A stretch of DNA of 8,479 nt from Acidimangrovimonas sp. (GTDB taxonomy: Bacteria; Pseudomonadota; Alphaproteobacteria; Rhodobacterales; Rhodobacteraceae). Positions within the stretch are counted from its first letter, which is position 1, and every line of letters begins with the position of its first letter. Where the stretch lies: the NCBI GenBank assembly GCA_030147905.1, contig JASBUM010000148.1, positions 1-8,479 of the forward strand, in the 5' to 3' direction. The position numbers were made by a program, and so were the translations under genes. Under the pieces are notes generated by a model that searched no databases, was not told where the DNA came from, and saw only the letters and a program-made list of their open reading frames with translations. Positions 1 through 4,983 of this stretch are shown here, in pieces.

Positions 1-686
1 AGCAGCTTCTGCACCGAGTCGGTGATCCGCGCCGGCGTCTGATGGGGCAGGCCGAACAGGATATCGGCATTCAGGCTGTGCACCCCTACCGCGCGGATCG
101 CCTCGATCGCGTCGCTGGTCACCGCGTAGCTCTGGCTTCGCCCGATCGTCTTCTGGATCTCGGGGTCGAAATCCTGCACCCCGATCGACGCCCGGTTCAT
201 CCCCGCCCGTCCCAGCGCCTTGAGCCGTTGCGCGCCCAGCTCGTTGGGGTCGATCTCCACCGAAAACTCCATGTCCGGCGCGGGCGGGAAGGCCGCGAAC
301 AGCGTGTCGGCCAGTTCCGCGATCAATTCCGCCGGGATCAGTGTCGGGGTGCCTCCGCCCCAGTGAAGCCGGGCAAGCGTGACACCGCGCGGGATCCGCG
401 CCGCGACCATGGCAATCTCGGCCTTGAGCACCTCGACATAGGCGCGCACGGGCGCTGCGCTGCTGGTGCCTTGGGTGCGGCAGGCGCAAAACCAGCAAAG
501 CCTGCGGCAGAATGGCACATGCACATAGACCGACAGCGGCGTACCCGGCGCGATCGCCCCGAGCCAGGCCGCCATATCACTGCTGCCTATGGCTTTCGAG
601 AAATGCGGTGCGGTGGGATAACTGGTATAGCGCGGCACCCGCGCGTCGAATAATCCGAACTGTGCAAGTTGCGATTCCCGTTCCAT
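1..686 (-). CDS. hemN: Oxygen-independent coproporphyrinogen III oxidase, N-terminal part (cut by window edge)
   Basis: This radical-SAM enzyme decarboxylates coproporphyrinogen III to protoporphyrinogen IX in the cytoplasm without oxygen, supplying haem (and bacteriochlorophyll in phototrophs). About 228 residues are visible, roughly half of the usual 450. The N-terminus carries the family segment VPRYTSYPTAPHF (17-29). The radical-SAM cysteines lie in VPFCRRLCWFCAC: C60, C64 and C67 bind the cluster, followed by C69, as in E. coli HemN. The GGGTP SAM-binding motif is at 110-114, EIDP at 144-147 and the family motif ILFGLPHQT near 209-217. The ATG at 686 is the only possible start: an in-frame TGA lies in the upstream FNR box and no ATG, GTG or TTG lies between. 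No Shine-Dalgarno sequence precedes it. It is divergent from fnrL. Some Rhodobacter literature calls the fnrL-linked copy hemZ. Confidence 0.95.
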   Translation of the reverse strand, partial: MERESQLAQFGLFDARVPRYTSYPTAPHFSKAIGSSDMAAWLGAIAPGTPLSVYVHVPFCRRLCWFCACRTQGTSSAAPVRAYVEVLKAEIAMVAARIPRGVTLARLHWGGGTPTLIPAELIAELADTLFAAFPPAPDMEFSVEIDPNELGAQRLKALGRAGMNRASIGVQDFDPEIQKTIGRSQSYAVTSDAIEAIRAVGVHSLNADILFGLPHQTPARITDSVQKL

Positions 687-721
687 CCGGATAGCGTTAC
701 GCCGACGCGACGGGACGGCCC

Positions 722-735
722 TTGATGTAGATCAA
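722..735. promoter_or_regulatory. Perfect FNR box between hemN and fnrL
   Basis: The 14-base sequence TTGATGTAGATCAA matches the FNR/FnrL consensus TTGAT-N4-ATCAA at every defined position. Its centre (728.5) is 42.5 bases from the hemN ATG, so a class II FNR promoter (site at -41.5) would start hemN transcription at about 687. A weak -10-like TAACGC lies at 699-694 on the minus strand. In the other direction the box abuts an ATG at 736 and ends 12 bases before the preferred fnrL start at 748, so FnrL bound here could block fnrL expression. The match is seen in the sequence; activation of hemN and negative autoregulation of fnrL are inferred. Confidence 0.9.
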
Positions 736-747
736 ATGGACAGTCGA

Positions 748-1494
748 ATGGATCTTTCCAGCACTGCCTTCTCCGCGCGTGACTGCGGCGGATGTCCCAT
801 TCGGCACCGCGCCGTCTGTGCCCGCTGCGATGCCGATGAGTTGCTGCGCCTCGAGGGTATGAAATATTACCGCAGCTTCGAGGCCGGTCAGACGGTGATC
901 TGGTCCGGCGACCGGATGGATTTCGTGGCCTCGGTGGTCACCGGGATCGCCACGTTGACGCAGACGATGGAGGACGGCCGGCGCCAGATGGTCGGGCTTC
1001 TCCTGCCGTCCGATTTCGTCGGCCGTCCCGGGCGCGACACGGCCCCTTTCGACGTCACCGCGACCACCGATCTGCTGATGTGCTGTTTCCGCAAGAAGCC
1101 GTTCGAGGAGATGATGCTGGAGACGCCGCACATCGGGCAGCGTCTGCTTGAAATGACCCTTGATGAGCTGGATGCGGCGCGTGAGTGGATGCTGCTGCTG
1201 GGCCGCAAGACGGCGCGCGAGAAGATCGCAAGCCTGCTGTCGATCATTTCGCGACGCGACGCGGCCCTGAAGTTGCACGGACCCGACGCGGGGGTCAGCT
1301 TCGATCTGCCGCTGACGCGCGAGGCGATGGCCGACTACCTCGGATTGACGCTGGAAACCGTCAGCCGCCAGATCTCGGCGCTGCGCCGCGACGGCGTCAT
1401 CGTGCTGGCGGGCAAGCGCCACGTCACCGTTCCCAACATGAATCGCCTTCTCGAAGAGGCGGGCGACGACGCCGACGGCGGTTTCGTGGGCTAG
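748..1494 (+). CDS. fnrL: FnrL, oxygen-sensing Crp/Fnr-family transcriptional regulator
   Basis: This cytoplasmic regulator binds TTGAT-N4-ATCAA sites when its oxygen-labile [4Fe-4S] cluster is intact, and controls genes for low-oxygen respiration, haem synthesis and, in phototrophs, photosynthesis. Numbered from the ATG at 748 (248 residues), N-terminal cysteines lie at 13, 16, 24 and 27 in CGGCPIRHRAVCARC. A central CC pair at 112-113 (LLMCCF) supplies the fourth ligand. A cyclic-nucleotide-type beta-roll and dimer helix follow. The C-terminal helix-turn-helix (about 189-212) contains ETVSR, whose E203, S206 and R207 match the FNR residues that read the TTGAT half-site. An in-frame ATG at 736 would add four residues but directly abuts the FNR box; 748 is preferred because it gives the length I recall for R. 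sphaeroides FnrL. Neither start has a strong ribosome binding site. The gene is divergent from hemN and converges on the stress-protein gene. Confidence 0.95.
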   Translation: MDLSSTAFSARDCGGCPIRHRAVCARCDADELLRLEGMKYYRSFEAGQTVIWSGDRMDFVASVVTGIATLTQTMEDGRRQMVGLLLPSDFVGRPGRDTAPFDVTATTDLLMCCFRKKPFEEMMLETPHIGQRLLEMTLDELDAAREWMLLLGRKTAREKIASLLSIISRRDAALKLHGPDAGVSFDLPLTREAMADYLGLTLETVSRQISALRRDGVIVLAGKRHVTVPNMNRLLEEAGDDADGGFVG

Positions 1495-1497
1495 ACT

Positions 1498-1551
1498 GGC
1501 CGGCGGCGCATAGGGCCGCACCCGCTCCACGCCGCGCCGGGCGAGCCGGCC
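1498..1551. terminator. GC-rich inverted repeat between convergent fnrL and the universal stress gene
   Basis: The 93-base gap between the two stop codons contains GGCCGGC at 1498-1504 and its complement GCCGGCC at 1545-1551. A smaller GCGGC/GCCGC hairpin (1503-1507 / 1515-1519) overlaps the left arm. No T-tract follows on either strand, so this is not a canonical intrinsic terminator. A bidirectional termination or mRNA-end-protection role is inferred from the convergent position only. Confidence 0.3.
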
Positions 1552-1587
1552 GCGGGGGAAGGGGCGAGGGCGCCATCTGGGCGCGGC

Positions 1588-2427
1588 TCAATGGGCCATC
1601 AGCACCGGCACGTCCGTCTCCTCCAGCATCGCCCGTGTCGCGCCGCCGAGGATCGCCTCGCGGAAACGCGAATGGCCATAGGCACCCATCACCAGAAGAT
1701 CGGCGTTCTTGTCGGCGACATGACGACGGATCACGTCGGATACCTTCGGCATGCTCTTGGACAGCACGGTGACCTCCGGGTGGGCGCCGTGACGGGCGAG
1801 CATCTGCGACAGGGCCCCCCCGGGATCGGAGCGTTCGGGGCCATGCGTGGGCGGATCGATCACGGCGATGTCCACCTCGCGCGCCCCGGTCAGCAGCGGT
1901 AGAGCCTTGCGCGTGGCGACCAGTGCCTCGACGCTCTGGTTCCATGCGACGACGATGCATTCGGCGAACCGCTCGCCCAGCCCGTTTTCGGGCAGGACGA
2001 GAACCGGTGCGCGGCCCTCGAACAACGCCGCCTCGACGATCGCCTCGCCTTCCTGGCCGCGGAACTCGCCGAAGGGCTTGGGCAGGATCACGAGATCGCA
2101 GAAGCGCGCCCGCACCGCCACCAGATCGACCAGCGCGCCGAACTGGGTGACGGCCGATTCGCTCGACCATCGGATGTCCGACCCGCGCAAGGCCCGCTCG
2201 GCCGCGGATTCGATTGCAGTCGCCCCCTCGCGTGCCCGCTCGATCATGTCCTGCTGCAGAACGATCGCAGCCCCGGCGTAATAATAGCCTGTCTGCGTCC
2301 GGTCGATGCCGAGACACAGCAGTTCCAGATGGGCATCGAACCGCCGCGCCAGCTCGATCGCGCCCGGCAGGGTCGTCTTGAGGTCGAGTTCATGTGTGAG
2401 AACGGTCAGCAGTGATTTGTAGCTCAT
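1588..2427 (-). CDS. Universal stress protein, tandem UspA domains
   Basis: This 279-residue protein is about twice the length of a single UspA domain. The C-terminal half (from about 155, CIVVAWN) ends in MGAYGHSRFREAILGGATRAML. That approximates the ATP-binding pattern G-2x-G-9x-G-S/T (G248, G251, G261, then G-A-T), with two extra residues before the threonine. The N-terminal half has the alternating fold and a related segment (ILPKPFGEF...) but lacks the glycine motif, so it is probably non-nucleotide-binding. No signal peptide or membrane segment is visible. The ATG at 2427 is preceded by GGGAG at a good distance. An FNR-type box lies 64.5 bases upstream. From memory, a similar gene sits next to fnrL in Rhodobacter, and the family is linked to stress and energy-limitation survival; the specific target is unknown. 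Confidence 0.9.
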   Translation of the reverse strand: MSYKSLLTVLTHELDLKTTLPGAIELARRFDAHLELLCLGIDRTQTGYYYAGAAIVLQQDMIERAREGATAIESAAERALRGSDIRWSSESAVTQFGALVDLVAVRARFCDLVILPKPFGEFRGQEGEAIVEAALFEGRAPVLVLPENGLGERFAECIVVAWNQSVEALVATRKALPLLTGAREVDIAVIDPPTHGPERSDPGGALSQMLARHGAHPEVTVLSKSMPKVSDVIRRHVADKNADLLVMGAYGHSRFREAILGGATRAMLEETDVPVLMAH

Positions 2428-2484
2428 GCGCGCACTCCCGGTTCGAGGACTCTCTTTCAGTAGATTGTGGGTCGGTGCGTTGCC

Positions 2485-2498
2485 TTGACCTCGATCAA
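2485..2498 (-). promoter_or_regulatory. FNR-type box upstream of the universal stress gene
   Basis: TTGACCTCGATCAA fits TTGAT-N4-ATCAA with one difference (C at position 5). With the centre at 2491.5, class II spacing predicts a leftward start near 2450. A four-of-six -10 match (TCTACT, 2464-2459 on the minus strand) agrees with this. The resulting leader of about 22 bases would include the GGGAG ribosome binding site. This geometry is what is expected of an FnrL-activated promoter; activation itself is inferred. Confidence 0.75.
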
Positions 2499-2582
2499 GC
2501 CGGGATAATCACGGAAAGTTTACCGAAACAAGCGCCTCAGATCGGCGTCACGACCGCAAGCGCGGCAAATGCGGCATCCAGT

Positions 2583-2596
2583 TTGACCTATGTCAA
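2583..2596 (+). promoter_or_regulatory. Second FNR-type palindrome, rightward, with no recognised gene downstream
   Basis: TTGACCTATGTCAA is a symmetric TTGAC-N4-GTCAA site, an FNR/Crp-superfamily dyad that differs from consensus at one base per half. On the plus strand CATGAT (2619-2624, four of six matches to TATAAT) sits at the distance expected for a class II promoter, giving a start near 2631. No -10-like sequence lies at the corresponding distance leftward. The site could bind FnrL or a related regulator such as an NnrR/Dnr-type protein. The next 400 bases hold no convincing gene on the plus strand. Confidence 0.6.
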
Positions 2597-2648
2597 GGTG
2601 AAGGCGATCCGCGGCGGGCATGATCCATTCATCCCGACCGGAATCGGG

Positions 2649-2700
2649 AAAAGACACCGGTCCCCAGTCCTGTTCGCGCGTTTCCCCGGGGGCCGGTGTC
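2649..2700 (-). terminator. Hairpin plus TTTT, candidate intrinsic terminator on the minus strand
   Basis: The arms GACACCGGTCCCC (2653-2665) and GGGGGCCGGTGTC (2688-2700) pair at 12 of 13 positions around a 22-base loop. Read on the minus strand the stem (with one C-A mismatch) is followed at once by TTTT (2652-2649), like a rho-independent terminator. Read on the plus strand the odd position is a G-U pair and no T-tract follows. It lies about 340 bases beyond the aldo/keto reductase stop, so it would end a long 3' extension or a separate leftward transcript. A 5' structure in the rightward transcript predicted from 2631 is the alternative. Confidence 0.4.
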
Positions 2701-2799
2701 AAACTATCGGGGCCGGTCGGGTGTGGGGCGGTCGAGTTATGGGCTCGGCTGGGCTGCGCGCATGATTTCGGATCATGTCTGCGCAAGCGGGCAAGGGGC

Positions 2800-2833
2800 C
2801 GCGCGTCCGGTGGTGGTTTGCGCCGGACGCGCG
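2800..2833. repeat. Perfect 11-base-pair inverted repeat (strong hairpin)
   Basis: CGCGCGTCCGG (2800-2810) is the exact reverse complement of CCGGACGCGCG (2823-2833), with a 12-base T/G-rich loop between. Just after it, GCGACG (2842-2847) pairs with CGTCGC (2871-2876) around a pyrimidine-rich loop of C and T runs. Neither is followed by a T-tract. Two adjacent stems in a gene-free stretch would suit a structured RNA, but no RNA family is recognised. Confidence 0.5.
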
Positions 2834-2992
2834 TGCATGCTGCGACGCCCCTTTCCCTTTGGTTTTCCTTCGTCGCGTGGGCGCCGCATGGGCGGGCCTT
2901 CCCGGGCCCGTCCGGCAGCAGCCTCATCCGGTTCGGATGATTGCCTGCGGCTTGTGCGTCGCCTTGTCGCGAACGCCGCGTCGGCCGGTCCG

Positions 2993-3018
2993 GTGCCGGC
3001 GTGACCCCCGCCCGGCAC
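2993..3018 (-). terminator. Hairpin just downstream of the aldo/keto reductase stop
   Basis: GTGCCGG (2993-2999) and CCGGCAC (3012-3018) form a 7-base-pair GC-rich stem, extendable with a bulge to GGTCC/GGATCC flanks. It begins 23 bases beyond the stop codon on the minus strand. No T-run follows, so it may be a weak terminator or an mRNA 3' end stabiliser. Confidence 0.3.
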
Positions 3019-3041
3019 GGATCCGATGACGCCGCTCCTGC

Positions 3042-4028
3042 TCAGCAGTAGCGTTCGACGCCGATGATCTGGCCGTCGTTGTAGCGGTCGCCATGGGCGA
3101 AGCCCGCCGGCAGCAATTCCTCGATCGCGGCGATCTCGTCGGGGCCGAAGGCGATCTCGCAGGCGTCCACCCATTCGGCAAGATGTTCTGCGCTGCGGGT
3201 TCCGGGAATCGGGATCAGGTGCGGGCCGCGCGACAGCACCCAGGCCATCGCGGCGCCGGCCACCGTAAGCCCGCGCGCATGGGCAAAATCCTTGAACCGC
3301 GCGATCAGTGCCCGGTTGAAGCCATAGCCGGGTTCGACGAAGCGCGGCAGCCGCTTGCGAAAATCGGTGTCTTCCATCGCGGCCGTGTCGGGGAAGGCCT
3401 CGGTGAAGACACCGCGGCCCAGCGGCGAGAAGGGCACGAAGGCCACGCCCAGTTCGGCACAGGTCCGGATCAGGCCCAGTTCGGGCTGGCGCGACCACAG
3501 CGAATATTCGTTCTGGACCGCAAGGCAGGGATGCACCGCATGGGCGCGGCGAAGCGTGGCTGGTGACACCTCGGACAGGCCGTAGCCGCCGATCTTGCCC
3601 TCTTCGACGAGACGGCTCAGCGTGCCGACCGCCTCCTCGACCGGGATGCTCTGGTCGCGCCGGTGGAGGTAGAACAGTTCCACATGATCGCGGCCCAGGC
3701 GACGAAGCGATCCTTCGAGTTCACGGCGCAGGTGATCCTCGGAATTGTCGAAGCGGCGTTCGGGGCGGGTGATGATACCGGCCTTGGTCGCGATGACCAT
3801 GCCTTCGGGCTTGCGGCTGGCAAGCCAGCTGCCGATCACGCTTTCGGACCGGCCCATGCCGTAGATGTTGGAGGTGTCGAGAAAGTCGATGCCGCGATCG
3901 CGCGCGGCGTCGAGACAGCGGTGCGACTGGGCCTCGTCGGTGGCGCCGAAAAAGCCCGCAAAGCTCATGCAGCCCAGCCCGATGGCCGAGACTTCGGGTC
4001 CGCTGGTTCCCAGTTTCCGTCGTTGCAT
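3042..4028 (-). CDS. Aldo/keto reductase family oxidoreductase
   Basis: This 328-residue, probably NADPH-dependent reductase of the (alpha/beta)8-barrel aldo/keto reductase superfamily has the family's usual length. The catalytic tetrad is visible: D51 (LDTSNIYG), Y56, K82 (ATKAG) and H122 (YLHR). Other family landmarks are GLGCMSF (17-23), GLSEV (150-154), QNEYSLWSR (172-180), SPLGRG (201-206) and the cofactor-phosphate segment IPGTRSAEHL. The overall pattern is that of the bacterial group often annotated as AKR13-like or pyridoxal-reductase-like enzymes. The substrate cannot be read from the sequence; carbonyl detoxification or general aldehyde reduction is a guess. The ATG at 4028 is preceded by GGGAG about 7 bases upstream. 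It follows deoD on the same strand after 97 bases and may be cotranscribed. It stands where relatives would have the cbb3 oxidase operon. Confidence 0.93.
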   Translation of the reverse strand: MQRRKLGTSGPEVSAIGLGCMSFAGFFGATDEAQSHRCLDAARDRGIDFLDTSNIYGMGRSESVIGSWLASRKPEGMVIATKAGIITRPERRFDNSEDHLRRELEGSLRRLGRDHVELFYLHRRDQSIPVEEAVGTLSRLVEEGKIGGYGLSEVSPATLRRAHAVHPCLAVQNEYSLWSRQPELGLIRTCAELGVAFVPFSPLGRGVFTEAFPDTAAMEDTDFRKRLPRFVEPGYGFNRALIARFKDFAHARGLTVAGAAMAWVLSRGPHLIPIPGTRSAEHLAEWVDACEIAFGPDEIAAIEELLPAGFAHGDRYNDGQIIGVERYC

Positions 4029-4124
4029 CCTGTCGCTCCCGTTCGCTGCGCGCGCGCAAGGAAGCGCGACCCGACGCCGGGGTCAAGGGGGAAGCGGGCC
4101 CCTGCGCGCGCGGCCGGCGTGCAC

Positions 4125-4847
4125 TCAGCCTGTCGCGAAGGCCGCTTCGAGCGCGATCCGGACCATGGCGCCGAAACTCTGCTCGCGCTCGGTGCTGGGC
4201 AGGGCTTCGTGGCGCAGCAGGTGGTCCGAAACCGTGAGCACCGACAAGGCCCGCGCGTTGTGTCGCGCCGCGAGGATATAAAGCTCGGCCGTTTCCATCT
4301 CTACGGCCAGAATGCCGTGGCGGCGCATCTCGGCATCGAGATCGGGCCGTTCGTCATAGAAGACATCGGATGAATAGATCCCCCCCGCGTGGGGAACGAT
4401 ACCCTGCGCCCGTGCCGCGCGCTCGGCCGCGGCCAGCAGCCCGAAATCCGCGCATGGGGCGAAGTTCAGCTCGCGGAAGATGCCGCGCGACGGGGTCGAA
4501 AGGGTCGTCGCGGTCATCGCGAGGACGATGTCGCGCAGGTTGACATGGGGCTGCATCGCCCCGGCCGAGCCGATGCGGATCAGGGTCTTCGCCCCGAAGT
4601 CGCGGATCAGCTCGTTGACGTAGATCGAAAGCGAGGGCATGCCCATGCCGCTGCCGTGGATGGTGACGGGGTGGCCCTGCCACCGGCCGGTATAACCCAG
4701 CATGCCGCGGGTCTCGTTGACCAGCCGCGGCGCCTCGAGAAAATGTTCGGCCGCCCAGCGTGCGCGATAGGGATCGCCGGGCAGGAGGACGATTTCGGCG
4801 ATGTCGCCGGGCTGGGCGCCGATATGGATCGTCATGGGGGCCTTCAT
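4125..4847 (-). CDS. deoD: Purine nucleoside phosphorylase, DeoD type
   Basis: This enzyme cleaves purine (deoxy)ribonucleosides with phosphate to the free base and (deoxy)ribose-1-phosphate in the cytoplasm, for salvage. At 240 residues it matches the trimeric-hexamer DeoD family (E. coli 239). Active-site residues align with a constant offset of four from the E. coli numbering: H8, G24 and R28 (LLPGDPYRA), R47 ([11 protein letters not shown]), M68, R91 and S94 (IRIGSAG), E183-M184-E185 ([10 protein letters not shown]) and the catalytic acid D208 (VSDH). An alternative ATG at 4835 ([10 protein letters not shown]) fits the usual family N-terminus and would give 236 residues; AAGG precedes it, while AGGCG precedes 4847 at a rather long distance, so the start is uncertain by four codons. 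It lies 136 bases after ecm on the same strand, with no clear terminator between. Confidence 0.95.
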   Translation of the reverse strand: MKAPMTIHIGAQPGDIAEIVLLPGDPYRARWAAEHFLEAPRLVNETRGMLGYTGRWQGHPVTIHGSGMGMPSLSIYVNELIRDFGAKTLIRIGSAGAMQPHVNLRDIVLAMTATTLSTPSRGIFRELNFAPCADFGLLAAAERAARAQGIVPHAGGIYSSDVFYDERPDLDAEMRRHGILAVEMETAELYILAARHNARALSVLTVSDHLLRHEALPSTEREQSFGAMVRIALEAAFATG

Positions 4848-4983
4848 CTGGGATTCGCCTGAAACGGAAGACTAGGACGAAACCCGCCCGCCGGGAAAGA
4901 TCCGGGTGGCAAGTGGTGGCGCGGCCGTTCGCCGCCGTGGCCGGGCTTCCGGTCCTGTCGCCGATGGCCCGCGGCGGGGGCAA

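Larger units (their letters stand above)
2428..3041. other. 614-base gene-poor intergenic region with FNR boxes and hairpins
   Basis: Open frames here are long only because GC-rich DNA has few stops; their translations are rich in Arg, Ala, Gly and Pro and resemble no family I know. The region holds two FNR-type boxes (2485-2498, 2583-2596), a 13-base inverted repeat (2653-2700), a CATGAT/ATCATG hairpin (2761-2777), an 11-base-pair perfect hairpin (2800-2833), a GCGACG/CGTCGC hairpin with a pyrimidine-rich loop (2842-2876), CGGGCC/GGCCCG (2893-2910), TCATCCG/CGGATGA (2924-2940) and GTGCCGG/CCGGCAC (2993-3018). Relatives, from memory, have ccoN starting on the right-hand side; no ccoN coding remnant is recognisable here. 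Confidence 0.7.

Noticed and set aside
2773..2838. Tiny minus-strand frame of 21 codons after a GGGAAAGGGG purine run
   Set aside because: The purine run resembles a ribosome binding site, but the peptide is short and low in information, and the spacing to the ATG is long. There is no independent support.
2520..3004. Overlapping open frames of about 100-135 codons on both strands (for example 2620-2940 plus, 2696-3004 plus, 2520-2927 minus)
   Set aside because: The translations are Arg/Pro/Ala/Gly-rich with no recognisable domain. They overlap each other and the hairpins, and none has a convincing ribosome binding site. They are what GC-rich non-coding DNA produces.
4068..4084. GACCC/GGGTC hairpin between deoD and the aldo/keto reductase as a terminator
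   Set aside because: The stem is only five base pairs with no T-tract, and several other short GC-rich pairings compete with it. It is not distinguishable from background in this composition.
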